37,947 nucleotides of DNA from an uncultured Mycoplasmatota bacterium (GCA_937944975.1 CALEBF010000017.1:1-37947), one strand, 5' to 3'; shown: positions 15,645 through 24,488, numbered from the stretch's first letter. Notes: generated by a model not told the origin, from the letters alone. Translations and numbers: made by a program.

Positions 15645-16457
15645 ATGGAGACAAAATTGAAATGTCCAAAGTGTGGAACACCTATTGATCCGAGAGGGAT
15701 GATGTGCATTCATTGTGGATTGATGTTGGGGCGTGATCGCCATGGAAGATTGAAATTTAAAGGATACGCCAAAGTTCCTCAAAAGATTGTAGCAAGCAAG
15801 CAACCAAAAGAAGAAGAAACGACAGTACGGGTGGTAGAAGCTGACAAACCGAAAGTGACCCCTCAGAACAGTTACGAACAAATGGATGCCTTTAGTACGG
15901 GAAATTTGAATCATCCTGAAGTGGATAAAAAGAGTTTTTTGAAAAAGAAAGCTCAAAACAAAGAGGGATTGATCGTCGCAAAGGATGTCAAAATAAATAA
16001 CGAATTAGCGGATCTTTATATGGGGGATCGCGGAGAGAAATTACTTTCTCTTTCTATCAACATTCCGGCATTTTTATTTGGTCCCTTTTGGTATTTATAT
16101 CGAAAACAAATTTTTGCATGCGTGTTGTATTTAGCTTTATACTTTGGCGTATGTTATGCTGTGAATTTATTTTTACCAACGTTACCAATTCTCGTTGTGA
16201 CGATTTTGTTTATGATTTTAAATTTATTTTTTGGTAATATAATCTATACTTTTTTTGTGAAATTGCACTTATTTTTTTATCAATTATTTCATCGTAAGAT
16301 GAGTGCTGATAAGTTTATGAGTAATATTGAAATCAAAGGTGGGACAAGTTTTAAATATGTCTTTTGGGGAGTTTTAGCATTTGTTTTAATTTTATTTGCA
16401 TATATTTATTTTTATCATCAAGGTGATATCATGATAATAAAGGACTTTTTTCTATAA
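15645..16457 (+). CDS. Zinc-ribbon membrane protein with DUF2628 domain (copy 2)
   Basis: This 270-aa paralogue of the preceding gene has a zinc ribbon (CPKC-x12-CIHC), a longer charged cytoplasmic linker, and NIPAFLFGPFWYLYRKQ followed by three hydrophobic segments. A TTG two codons upstream (15639) is rejected because AAAGGAGG (15631-15638) serves ATG 15645. Function is unknown. The roughly 70-bp gap between the copies contains an AT-rich -10-like sequence, so each may have its own promoter. Confidence 0.8.
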   Translation: METKLKCPKCGTPIDPRGMMCIHCGLMLGRDRHGRLKFKGYAKVPQKIVASKQPKEEETTVRVVEADKPKVTPQNSYEQMDAFSTGNLNHPEVDKKSFLKKKAQNKEGLIVAKDVKINNELADLYMGDRGEKLLSLSINIPAFLFGPFWYLYRKQIFACVLYLALYFGVCYAVNLFLPTLPILVVTILFMILNLFFGNIIYTFFVKLHLFFYQLFHRKMSADKFMSNIEIKGGTSFKYVFWGVLAFVLILFAYIYFYHQGDIMIIKDFFL

Positions 16458-16473
16458 TTTTTGAAAACTATCA

Positions 16474-16480
16474 CATACTA
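16474..16480 (+). promoter_or_regulatory. Possible sigma-G/F -10 box before the 32-aa ORF
   Basis: CATACTA is an exact sigma-G -10 consensus. CTATA (16452-16456), 17 bp upstream, matches four of five -35 positions. Tentative. Confidence 0.4.
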
Positions 16481-16494
16481 ATAGTGGTGATCAT

Positions 16495-16593
16495 ATGAAG
16501 AAAAAATCAAAATTTAAAGAAAAACTCAAAAAGGAGTATGAGCAGGGAATTTCTTATTTTAAAGAAGTCAAAGAAGCTCAAAAAGAAAAATAG
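16495..16593 (+). CDS. Small lysine-rich 32-aa protein
   Basis: The ORF reads MKKKSKFKEKLKKEYEQG followed by ISYFKEVKEAQKEK. It is strongly basic and helical, without a membrane segment. It has a GGTGATC site, a possible forespore promoter and a terminator that begins at its stop codon. These support a real gene, but coding at this length is uncertain. A small nucleic-acid-binding or spore protein would fit the composition; that is only inference. Confidence 0.5.
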   Translation: MKKKSKFKEKLKKEYEQGISYFKEVKEAQKEK

Positions 16594-16609
16594 CTTAGCT
16601 ATTTTTTTT
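16586..16609. terminator. Bidirectional terminator between the 32-aa ORF and clpP
   Basis: AAAAATAGC-tta-GCTATTTTT with A- and T-runs on both sides. The TTA loop is the reverse complement of the clpP stop codon. Confidence 0.85.
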
Positions 16610-17185
16610 GTTATCTGATACTAATATTTGGTCGATGATTCCATATTCTTTCGCTTCCTCTGCGTTCATAAAGTTATCTCGATCCGTATCGTGTTCTATT
16701 TGTTTGATATCTTGTCCTGTATTTTTGGATAATATTTTGTTTAGTTTTTCTTTAAGGTTTAAAATGTGTTCTGCGGCAATTTTAATTTCTGTTGCCTGTC
16801 CTTGTGCACCACCTAATGGTTGATGAATCATTACTTCGCTATTTGGTAGACAGAAACGTTTTTCTTTGGCACCAGAAGAAAGAAGAAATGCGGCCATACT
16901 CGCAGCCATGCCAAGACAGATCGTAGATACATCGCTTTTTACAAAATTCATCGTATCGTAAATTGCCATTCCAGCAGTGACGGCACCTCCAGGAGAGTTA
17001 ATATATAAACTGATGTCATCTTGGTTTAAAGAATCTAAATATAATAGTTGGGCGACAACGCTATTCGCACTTTCGTCAGTAATTTCCCCACTTAGAATGA
17101 TGATACGATCTTTCAGAAGTCTAGAATAAATATCATATACACGTTCTCCGTTATTAGATTTCTCGATTACAGTTGGTATTAACAT
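16595..17185 (-). CDS. clpP: ATP-dependent Clp protease proteolytic subunit
   Basis: This 196-aa serine protease forms the tetradecameric barrel that degrades proteins fed by ClpX/ClpC. The catalytic triad is visible: serine in CLGMAASMAAFLLSSG, histidine in EVMIHQPLGG, aspartate in HDTDRDNFMNAEEAKEYG. The start MLIPTVIEK at 17185 follows an AAAGGGTG site. A GTG three codons earlier is part of that site. I see no clear CtsR operator upstream. It is convergent with the small ORF and divergent from the nucleoside kinase gene. Confidence 0.97.
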   Translation of the reverse strand: MLIPTVIEKSNNGERVYDIYSRLLKDRIIILSGEITDESANSVVAQLLYLDSLNQDDISLYINSPGGAVTAGMAIYDTMNFVKSDVSTICLGMAASMAAFLLSSGAKEKRFCLPNSEVMIHQPLGGAQGQATEIKIAAEHILNLKEKLNKILSKNTGQDIKQIEHDTDRDNFMNAEEAKEYGIIDQILVSDNKKNS

Positions 17186-17245
17186 GTTTTTCACCCTTTC
17201 TATTTTATTGTAGTTTCAAGAAAGGAAATATATACAAAAAAAGAT

Positions 17246-17274
17246 GTGACAAAATACTATTTCTTTGGTAAAAT
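17246..17274 (+). promoter_or_regulatory. Promoter of the TGS-nucleoside kinase gene
   Basis: GTGACA (17246-17251), 17 bp, TAAAAT (17269-17274). Confidence 0.65.
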
Positions 17275-17305
17275 GAATATGAATAGAATAAGAGGGATCG
17301 AGCAT

Positions 17306-18967
17306 ATGAAAATGGTAAAGGTAAATTATAGAGGAATCGAGACAAAAGAGTTTTTGGAAGATACCTCTTTATTAGAGATTAGTGACAGCTTTAAGAAGTA
17401 TTATAATTATCCTATTTTAGTGGCGAAGGTGGATAATGATATTACTGGGCTTGCAGAACCAGTTACAAAAAAAAGTGATATCGATTTTTACGATCGAAGT
17501 AGTGTGATAGGAAATACGATTTATGCTAGATCTGCGCAATTTATTTTAATTGTGGCAGTAAAACAGGTATTGGGCGAAGGTGCAGAAGTTATCGTCGAAC
17601 ATTCTATCGATAAGGGTGTTTATTGCGAAATTAAAAATTGTGATATCGATAAACCTGTCTTGCGTAAAATTGAATCAAAAATGCACGAAATCGTTGCAGA
17701 AGATTTGAAGTTTACGAAAGTGAGTGTTTCTAGAATCGATGCCATTAAATATTTCCGTAAGAAAAAAAGAATGGATAAAGTAAATGTATTAAAGTATATC
17801 AGTAATACATATGTCAATTTATATCGATTAGATGATGTATACGATTATTTCTATGGAGAACTTGCCTATAGCACAAAGGCTATCGATGACTTTAAATTGA
17901 CTTATATCAAGGATAACGGTTTTGTTCTTTCTTGCCCTGATATCTACAATCCTGAATGTACATTAGATTACAAACATCACAAGATGTTATTTGATACGTT
18001 TTTGGACTATACAAAGTGGGGACGTATCTTAAAGATAAGCAATGCTGCAGATTTGAATGAAGTAGTATCTACTGGTAAATATGGAGATTTAATTCGCATT
18101 AGTGAAGCGTATTATAATGGACAACTTTCAGAGATTGCCGATCGCGTGTACGACAATAAGAAAAATATTAAAATTATATTGATTGCAGGCCCATCTTCTA
18201 GTGGAAAGACGACGACTTCGAAAAAATTAGAAATTTATCTGAAGAGTAAGGGATTGCGTACTCATCAGATTTCGATCGACGACTACTTTATCAATCGAGA
18301 TAAAACCCCATTAGATGAACAGGGAGAAAGAGACTTAGAGTCTTTAAGAGCAGTCGATATTGACTTATTGAATCGACATTTGATCAAACTGTTCGATGGA
18401 GAGAAAGTATTGCTGCCAGAATATAACTTTATGACAGGAGAAAGAGAATATCGTAAAAAATGGTTACAGATGGATGAAGACGATATCATTATTATCGAAG
18501 GATTACATGCTTTGAATGAGGACTTGACAATATCTATTCCAAGAAGAAATAAATTTAAAATATATATTAGTCCTTTGACACAACTTAACATTGATAATCA
18601 TAATCATATTCACACGAGTGATACGAGAAAGTTAAGACGCATTATTCGCGACAATAAATTCCGTAATTACAATGCGGCTGATACATTGAAGATGTGGGAA
18701 AAGATCAGCTATGGAGAAGAAAGATACATTTTTCCATTTCAAGATGATGCCGATATGATTATTAATTCTGCACTCGTCTACGAACTTGGGGTGTTAAAGA
18801 CATACGCCGAGCCATTATTATTCTCGGTATCAGAAAATGATCCAGTATATCCAGAGGCACTTCGTTTGATTAATTTCTTAAGAAATTTCTTACCGATTCC
18901 GAGTGAGGAAGTTCCGGACGATTCTGTACTTAGAGAATTTATCGGAAATAGCTGTTTTTACGAGTAA
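17306..18967 (+). CDS. TGS-domain nucleoside (uridine-type) kinase
   Basis: This 553-aa fusion has an N-terminal TGS-like and ThrRS editing-like region (about residues 1-190) and a C-terminal P-loop kinase of the uridine kinase/phosphoribulokinase family. The P-loop is ILIAGPSSSGKTTTSKKL (about residue 292 onward), with ISIDDYFINRDKTP and IIIIEGLHALN downstream. Proteins of this architecture are usually annotated as nucleoside or uridine kinase; the substrate is not established here. An ORF extension to 17246 overlaps the promoter, so I start at ATG 17306 behind AGAGGG. Monocistronic, closed by a strong terminator. Confidence 0.88.
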   Translation: MKMVKVNYRGIETKEFLEDTSLLEISDSFKKYYNYPILVAKVDNDITGLAEPVTKKSDIDFYDRSSVIGNTIYARSAQFILIVAVKQVLGEGAEVIVEHSIDKGVYCEIKNCDIDKPVLRKIESKMHEIVAEDLKFTKVSVSRIDAIKYFRKKKRMDKVNVLKYISNTYVNLYRLDDVYDYFYGELAYSTKAIDDFKLTYIKDNGFVLSCPDIYNPECTLDYKHHKMLFDTFLDYTKWGRILKISNAADLNEVVSTGKYGDLIRISEAYYNGQLSEIADRVYDNKKNIKIILIAGPSSSGKTTTSKKLEIYLKSKGLRTHQISIDDYFINRDKTPLDEQGERDLESLRAVDIDLLNRHLIKLFDGEKVLLPEYNFMTGEREYRKKWLQMDEDDIIIIEGLHALNEDLTISIPRRNKFKIYISPLTQLNIDNHNHIHTSDTRKLRRIIRDNKFRNYNAADTLKMWEKISYGEERYIFPFQDDADMIINSALVYELGVLKTYAEPLLFSVSENDPVYPEALRLINFLRNFLPIPSEEVPDDSVLREFIGNSCFYE

Positions 18968-18993
18968 AAAGGTCGACATTTTGTCGACTTTTT
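18967..18993 (+). terminator. Terminator after the nucleoside kinase gene
   Basis: AAAAAG-GTCGACA-ttt-TGTCGAC-TTTTT. Confidence 0.85.
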
Positions 18994-19018
18994 CTATGTC
19001 AAATAAAAGTCTATTCTA

Positions 19019-19048
19019 TTGACATGGTTGTTTTTCTTGCGATACAAT
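19019..19048 (+). promoter_or_regulatory. Promoter of gap
   Basis: TTGACA (19019-19024), 18 bp, TACAAT (19043-19048). Confidence 0.7.
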
Positions 19049-19074
19049 GAAAACGTAGAAGATAGGAGGAATTT

Positions 19075-20085
19075 ATGATTAAAGTAGCAATTAACGGATT
19101 CGGAAGAATCGGACGTTTAGCTTTTCGTTTGTTAGAGGAAAATCCAGCATATGAAATTGTTGCTATCAACGATTTAACGGATGCTGAACAGTTAGCTTAT
19201 TTATTAAAATACGATACATCACATAGAAATTATCGTGTAAACGAAATCTCTCACGACGAAGAAAATATTATCGTGAAAGATCGTAAAGTAAGAATTTATT
19301 CTGAGATGGATCCGACGAAATTACCTTGGGGAGATCTTGGAATTGATGTTGTATTTGAATGTACTGGTAAGTTTGTAAAGAAAGAAGATGCTATGGCACA
19401 TATTACTGCTGGGGCAAAACATGTTATTATTTCTGCTCCTGGTAAAGGAGATATGAAGACGATTGTCTATAATGTAAACCATGAGACGTTAGACGGAACA
19501 GAAGAAGTCATTAGTGCTGCAAGCTGTACAACAAACTGTCTTGCGCCTGTAGCAAACATTCTCGATAAAAACTTTGGAATTGTAAAAGGATATATGACGA
19601 CAGTGCATGCTTATACAAACGATCAATCTATCCTAGACGTCGCTCATAAAAAGGGAATCAAAGCACGCCGTGGTAGAGCAGGAGCTGCCAATATTGTACC
19701 AAGTAGTACAGGTGCAGCGAGTGCTGTAGGATTAGTATTACCTAATTTAAAAGGTAAATTAGATGGAAGTGCTTTACGTGTTCCAACAACAACTGGTTCT
19801 GTTGTCGATTTAACTGTCGAGTTAAAACGCAATACGACGGTGGAAGAATTAAACGAAGCATTTAAAAATAATGCGAACGAAACGATTGGATTTACGATGG
19901 ATCCAATTGTGTCAAGCGATATTATCGGTTCTCATTATGGAAGCTTGGTTGACGGATTATTAACAGATATTCTAGAAGTAGATGGACGTCAACTTGTCAA
20001 GGTTGTTGCATGGTACGACAACGAAATGAGCTATACGGCACAAATGGTACGTACAGCAGAATACTTAATGAGTTTAAATAAATAA
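19075..20085 (+). CDS. gap: Glyceraldehyde-3-phosphate dehydrogenase, type I
   Basis: This 336-aa NAD-dependent glycolytic enzyme oxidises and phosphorylates glyceraldehyde 3-phosphate. Seen are the Rossmann start KVAINGFGRIGRLAFRLL, the catalytic cysteine in SAASCTTNCLAPV, the histidine in TTVHAYTNDQS, and WYDNEMSYTAQMVRT at the C-terminus. The ribosome site is GATAGGAGG. Its own promoter and terminator separate it from pgk, so the two are neighbours but not clearly one operon. I see no CggR-type regulator gene beside it. Confidence 0.98.
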   Translation: MIKVAINGFGRIGRLAFRLLEENPAYEIVAINDLTDAEQLAYLLKYDTSHRNYRVNEISHDEENIIVKDRKVRIYSEMDPTKLPWGDLGIDVVFECTGKFVKKEDAMAHITAGAKHVIISAPGKGDMKTIVYNVNHETLDGTEEVISAASCTTNCLAPVANILDKNFGIVKGYMTTVHAYTNDQSILDVAHKKGIKARRGRAGAANIVPSSTGAASAVGLVLPNLKGKLDGSALRVPTTTGSVVDLTVELKRNTTVEELNEAFKNNANETIGFTMDPIVSSDIIGSHYGSLVDGLLTDILEVDGRQLVKVVAWYDNEMSYTAQMVRTAEYLMSLNK

Positions 20086-20087
20086 AG

Positions 20088-20114
20088 AAAGCTATGAGCG
20101 ACATAGCTTTTTTT
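20088..20114 (+). terminator. Terminator after gap
   Basis: AAAGCTATG-agcga-CATAGCTTT plus T-run. Confidence 0.85.
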
Positions 20115-20148
20115 GTTCGTTACAATTTTGTCATATAAAGGTATTTAC

Positions 20149-20177
20149 TTGAAAATTATGTGAAAACAAGATACAAT
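20149..20177 (+). promoter_or_regulatory. Promoter of pgk
   Basis: TTGAAA (20149-20154), 17 bp, TACAAT (20172-20177). Confidence 0.7.
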
Positions 20178-20183
20178 GATAAA

Positions 20184-20310
20184 TAGGTAGAATAGAAAAT
20201 ATGGGAATGATTTTCAATGTTTGTTATTAGTATTGCTATTCTAATTTGATCCATACTAATAAGTGATAAACATTGATTACTTCTCACTTGAAAAGAAAGA
20301 GGATGGAATA
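20184..20310 (+). promoter_or_regulatory. Structured pgk leader RNA with hairpin and possible pseudoknot
   Basis: CAATGTTT-g-TTATTAGTAT (20215-20233) is complementary to ATACTAATAA-gtgat-AAACATTG (20253-20275), giving 18 base pairs. The 19-nt loop contains CTATTCTA (20236-20243), complementary to TAGAATAG (20188-20195) upstream. An inner hairpin GAAAAT...ATTTTC (20195-20200, 20210-20215) lies between. No U-run follows, so it is not a terminator. It may control pgk translation or mRNA stability. Confidence 0.6.
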
Positions 20311-21495
20311 ATGAAGAAAACGTTAAGAGATTATGAGTTAGAAAATAAAAAGGTCATCATTCGTTGTGATTTTAATGTACCGATGAAAGATGGTAAGATT
20401 ACGGATGATAATCGTATCGTACAGAGCTTACCTACGATTCGTTATGCAGTAGATCATGGTGCAAAAGTTATTTTAATGTCTCATTTAGGTCGAATTAAAA
20501 CAGAAGAAGACAAAATGAAACGTACTTTAAAACCAGTTGCTGAAAGATTAAGTGAATTACTTAATCTTCCTGTAAAATTTGTTCCTACGACAAGGGGAAA
20601 AGAATTAGAGGATGGAGTTCAGGCTTTACAACCAGGACAAATTTTATTGATGGAGAATACAAGGTTTGAAGATTTGGATGGAAAGAAGGAAAGTGAAAAC
20701 GATAGTGAGTTAGGTATTTACTGGGCTTCTTTAGGAGATCTTTATATCAATGATGCATTCGGAACATCTCACAGAAGCCATGCTTCTAATGTTGGAATAG
20801 CAAGCCACTTACCAAATGGAATTGGATTCTTAATTGAAAAAGAGTTAAAGGTAATGGCGGATGCAATCGAGCATCCAGAGCATCCGTTTACAGTTATTTT
20901 GGGTGGCTCTAAGGTGAGTGATAAAATTGGAGTGATCGAAAATCTAGTAAAAATTGCAGACCATATTTTAATAGGTGGAGGAATGGCTTTTACATTCTTA
21001 AAAGCACAAGGATATGAAATTGGGAAATCTTTGTTAGATGAGGAATCTATTTCGTTTTGTGAGAAGACGTTAAAAGAACATAAAGATAAATTAGTCTTGC
21101 CTGTTGATGTTGTTTGTGGTACATCTGTTGAGATAGATCAAGTTTCAAGATGTGTCATGATAGATGAAATGAATTCTGATGATATGGGATTAGATATCGG
21201 AGAGAAAACGATAGAGACATTTAGACCTTTCTTAGAAGACAGTAAAACAGTTATATGGAATGGTCCAGTTGGATTGTTTGAATTATCGAGTTTTTCTCTT
21301 GGAACAAAGAAATTATGTGATATAATAGCAACGAGTGATGCCAAAACGATTATTGGTGGTGGTGATACAGCAGCTGCAGTCATTGGTTTTGGATATCAAG
21401 ATCGAGTCACACACATCTCTACTGGTGGTGGAGCATCATTAGAATTACTCGAAGGGAAAGTGCTTCCAGGAATCGATTGTATCGAGGAGGCTTAA
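20311..21495 (+). CDS. pgk: Phosphoglycerate kinase
   Basis: This 394-aa glycolytic kinase makes ATP from 1,3-bisphosphoglycerate. Motifs seen: VIIRCDFNVPMKDGKI, MSHLGRIK, INDAFGTSHRSHAS, GGSKVSDKIGVIENL, and the nucleotide-site GGGDTAAAVI with STGGGASLELLEGK. Length is normal. ATG 20311 follows AAGAGGATGG; an ORF extension to 20263 runs into the leader hairpin and is rejected. The flippase-like gene follows after 18 bp, and that run continues to tpiA. Confidence 0.97.
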   Translation: MKKTLRDYELENKKVIIRCDFNVPMKDGKITDDNRIVQSLPTIRYAVDHGAKVILMSHLGRIKTEEDKMKRTLKPVAERLSELLNLPVKFVPTTRGKELEDGVQALQPGQILLMENTRFEDLDGKKESENDSELGIYWASLGDLYINDAFGTSHRSHASNVGIASHLPNGIGFLIEKELKVMADAIEHPEHPFTVILGGSKVSDKIGVIENLVKIADHILIGGGMAFTFLKAQGYEIGKSLLDEESISFCEKTLKEHKDKLVLPVDVVCGTSVEIDQVSRCVMIDEMNSDDMGLDIGEKTIETFRPFLEDSKTVIWNGPVGLFELSSFSLGTKKLCDIIATSDAKTIIGGGDTAAAVIGFGYQDRVTHISTGGGASLELLEGKVLPGIDCIEEA

Positions 21496-21513
21496 AAGAA
21501 AAGAGGTATCGGT

Positions 21514-22533
21514 ATGAATCGTAAAGAGAAAAAGAAGACGACGTTAAATTTATTTATACTACTTATATTTACTGGGATCGTATTATATTTTTCTTTGAAA
21601 GATAATTTTGAGGAAATCGTATCTCAAATATTAACGATTCATCCACTTTGGTTTTTAGTTGGTGTAGGGTTGGTTTTTGCTTATTTGTTTCTACGTAGTG
21701 TTGAAATTTGTTGTACGATTCAGAAGTTTAAACCAAACTATACTTTTCGTAAAGCATTTCGTTTAATGTTAGTGACACAATTTTTTAACGCAGTGACGCC
21801 ATTTTCTTCCGGTGGCCAACCTTTTCAGGTGTACACATTAAAGAAGGATGGACTTCGTGTTACCGATGGAACGAATGTCATTATTCAAAATTTTATCGTT
21901 TATCAAGTAGCACTCGTCATTTTGGGAGTGATGGCAATTGCTGGAAATTATTTCTTTCATATATTTAAAGAGGTAGGATTATTAAAAGAACTTGTAACTT
22001 TGGGTTTTATTATCAACACACTTGTTGTCGTAGGTCTTTTTATCATCGCTTTTGCCCGCAAATTTAACCATAAAATAACGAATCTAGGAATTCGTGTTTT
22101 ATACCGTTTTCACTTAATTAAAGATAAAGAAAAGCAATTGAAAAAATGGGAAGAATCTATTGAACAGTTTCACCACGGTGCGAAATTGTTAATGACAAAT
22201 AAATGGTTGTTTGCTCGTTCTATTTTCCTTAATTTTATCGCTCTTGTCTGTCTTTATCTTGTTCCAGTTGCCTTATTATATGGTATGGGAGATTATCATA
22301 GTTTCGATGGGATTTTATCCGTTGTCGCGAGTGCTTATGTTATGTTAATGGGGTCCTTTGTGCCGATTCCAGGTGGTACTGGGGGACTTGAATATGGATT
22401 CATTGCTTTTTTTGGTAACTTTGTAAAAGGTAGTAAGTTGAATGCATTAATGTTATTATGGAGATTTTTAACATATTATTTAGGTATGTTTTTAGGAGCA
22501 ATTACATTAAATTTAAAGAAGAAGGAGGATTAG
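21514..22533 (+). CDS. UPF0104/lysylphosphatidylglycerol synthase-like transmembrane protein (YbhN type)
   Basis: This 339-aa polytopic membrane protein has about eight hydrophobic segments and the family hallmark FFNAVTPFSSGGQPFQVYTL, plus PIPGGTGGLEYGFIAFF late in the sequence. It corresponds to the flippase-like membrane half of MprF without the aminoacyl-transferase half. Relatives are thought to move or modify envelope lipids. The glycosyltransferase starts one base after its stop, suggesting they act on the same lipid. Confidence 0.87.
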   Translation: MNRKEKKKTTLNLFILLIFTGIVLYFSLKDNFEEIVSQILTIHPLWFLVGVGLVFAYLFLRSVEICCTIQKFKPNYTFRKAFRLMLVTQFFNAVTPFSSGGQPFQVYTLKKDGLRVTDGTNVIIQNFIVYQVALVILGVMAIAGNYFFHIFKEVGLLKELVTLGFIINTLVVVGLFIIAFARKFNHKITNLGIRVLYRFHLIKDKEKQLKKWEESIEQFHHGAKLLMTNKWLFARSIFLNFIALVCLYLVPVALLYGMGDYHSFDGILSVVASAYVMLMGSFVPIPGGTGGLEYGFIAFFGNFVKGSKLNALMLLWRFLTYYLGMFLGAITLNLKKKED

Positions 22534-22534
22534 T

Positions 22535-23773
22535 ATGAGAATAGGAATTTTTACAGATACCTATCCTCCATTTATCAATGGAGTATCTACGAGTATTGTG
22601 ATGTTAGAACATGCTTTAGAAGAAAAAGGGCACGAAGTATTTATCGTTACAGTAAACAACGAAAATATGTCTTATAAATATGAAAATGAAAATAAGATTA
22701 TTCGAATTCCGGGGATTCCAATTGGAATTTACGATTATCGTTTAAGTGGAGTTTATCCGATTCGTGCAGTAGAAAAAATTAAAAAGTGGAATTTAGATAT
22801 CATTCATTCTCATACAGAATTTGGTATTGGGACATTCGCTCGTATTATGGCACATCAATTAGATATCCCTCTTGTTCATACTTATCATACGATGTATGAA
22901 GATTATGTTCACTATATAACAAAGGGATATTTTAATCGAGCAAGTAAAAAAATTGTCGAGTATTTGACGAAATTTTATTGTGACAAGACTGCAACGGAAT
23001 TGATTGTACCTACGAAGAAGGCCTATGATCTTTTTAAAGAAAAATATAAAGTGGATCGCAACGTTCACATCGTTCCGACGGGAATTGAAATTAGTCGTTT
23101 CTACAAGGAAAACTATAAGAAGAAGGATATCGCTGCATTGCGTAAAAAATTGGAAATCGGTCCTGACGACTTTGTCATTTTATTTGTTGGAAGATTAGGA
23201 CATGAAAAGAGCGTTGATCTTTTAATTGAAGGACAAGTGGGACTTTTAAAAACAGATCCACATTGTAAATTGGTAATCATTGGGGATGGTCCAGATGCAG
23301 GTGATTATAAAGAACTTGCGAGAAAATTACGCGTACAGGATAGTGTAATTTTTACTGGAAAGGTTCCTTGGGAGGAGGTTCCAAAATACTATCAATTAGC
23401 AGATGTGTTTGCAACGGCCTCTCGTACTGAGACTCAAGGACTTACTGTGATAGAGGCGATGGCTGCAAGCGTTCCAGTAGTAGCTGCCGATGACGATAGT
23501 TTCCGAAATGTTGTGATTGATGATTTGAATGGATATTTGTTTTCAAATAAAAAAGAATATAAAAAGTACGTGCGTAAGTTGATGGGAGATCCGAATTTGA
23601 AAAAGCGAATGAGTGAACAAGCTAGGATTAGTGCAGAACCTCATTCAGCGAAATATTTTGCAGAAAAAGTGCTGGATGTATATCAAACTGCACTCGAAGG
23701 TAGTGGCGCACATAAGAGAAATTTTTTTGGGAAAGCAAAAGATGTAGTAAAGAAGGGATTTTATGGAAAATAA
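22535..23773 (+). CDS. GT4-family glycosyltransferase, probable glycolipid synthase
   Basis: This 412-aa GT-B enzyme opens with MRIGIFTDTYPPFINGVSTS, the typical start of diacylglycerol glucosyltransferases and related GT4 enzymes. HSHTEFGIG and HTYHTMYEDYVHYI are acceptor-side segments. The nucleotide-sugar EX7E motif is in SRTETQGLTVIEAMAA. The C-terminal tail (KRNFFGKAKDVVKKGFYGK) is basic and amphipathic, fitting membrane attachment. I infer synthesis of a membrane glycolipid or lipoteichoic-acid anchor; the sugar is not known. Its end overlaps tpiA by 11 bp. Confidence 0.88.
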   Translation: MRIGIFTDTYPPFINGVSTSIVMLEHALEEKGHEVFIVTVNNENMSYKYENENKIIRIPGIPIGIYDYRLSGVYPIRAVEKIKKWNLDIIHSHTEFGIGTFARIMAHQLDIPLVHTYHTMYEDYVHYITKGYFNRASKKIVEYLTKFYCDKTATELIVPTKKAYDLFKEKYKVDRNVHIVPTGIEISRFYKENYKKKDIAALRKKLEIGPDDFVILFVGRLGHEKSVDLLIEGQVGLLKTDPHCKLVIIGDGPDAGDYKELARKLRVQDSVIFTGKVPWEEVPKYYQLADVFATASRTETQGLTVIEAMAASVPVVAADDDSFRNVVIDDLNGYLFSNKKEYKKYVRKLMGDPNLKKRMSEQARISAEPHSAKYFAEKVLDVYQTALEGSGAHKRNFFGKAKDVVKKGFYGK

Positions 23774-24488
23774 AAAATATATGATCGGTAACATGAAGAT
23801 GAATCTTACTTTTGAAGAAGTAGAACGTTACTTTAATGTATTGGGGATGAAAGCACATTCTAGCCAGGTTATTTTTTGTCCTACTTATTTATATGTTCCG
23901 TATTTCATAGAGCAAGGATTTGAGACAGCTGTTCAAAATACCGCTCAATATGATAGTGGAGCTTATACTGGAGAAGTTTCGCCTGTTCAAGCAGCTAGTA
24001 TTGGGTGTAGTTATACAATATTAGGTCATAGTGAACGTCGTATGTACTTTCATGAAACGGATGATATTGTTTCTGAGAAAGTAAAAAGAGCGCTAGCTGC
24101 AGGACTTTCAGTAATTCTTTGTGTAGGAGAAAGTGATGAGGAAGAAAAGAGCGGAAAGACAGAGGAAGTTTTAAATAGAGAACTTACAGCTATATTTTCT
24201 AAATTGACAGAGGAAGAATCATCTCGTGTGATCGTTGCTTACGAGCCTATTTGGGCGATTGGAACAGGAAGAGTTCCTACGAATGATCAGATATGGGAAG
24301 TCGCTTCTAACATTCAAAAGATATTGAAACAAATGAATGTTGTGAATGTTCCTATTTTATATGGTGGTAGTGTAAATGAAGGAAATATTGAGACATTGAA
24401 TCAAATTGATAATATATCGGGTTTTCTCGTCGGTGGAGCTTGTTTAAAGCCAGAACAATTTTTGCATATGATAGAAGTCGTCTTATAG
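23763..24488 (+). CDS. tpiA: Triosephosphate isomerase
   Basis: This 241-aa TIM-barrel enzyme interconverts dihydroxyacetone phosphate and glyceraldehyde 3-phosphate. Catalytic residues are present: lysine in IGNMKMN (usually GNWKMN), histidine in YTILGHSERR, glutamate in VAYEPIWAIGTGR, and the phosphate loop ILYGGSVNEGNI. It is about 10 residues shorter than most. The ATG lies inside the 3' end of the glycosyltransferase gene with an AAGGGA site, so translation is coupled. This places a glycolytic gene at the end of a lipid-glycosylation pair. Confidence 0.96.
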   Translation: MENKKYMIGNMKMNLTFEEVERYFNVLGMKAHSSQVIFCPTYLYVPYFIEQGFETAVQNTAQYDSGAYTGEVSPVQAASIGCSYTILGHSERRMYFHETDDIVSEKVKRALAAGLSVILCVGESDEEEKSGKTEEVLNRELTAIFSKLTEEESSRVIVAYEPIWAIGTGRVPTNDQIWEVASNIQKILKQMNVVNVPILYGGSVNEGNIETLNQIDNISGFLVGGACLKPEQFLHMIEVVL

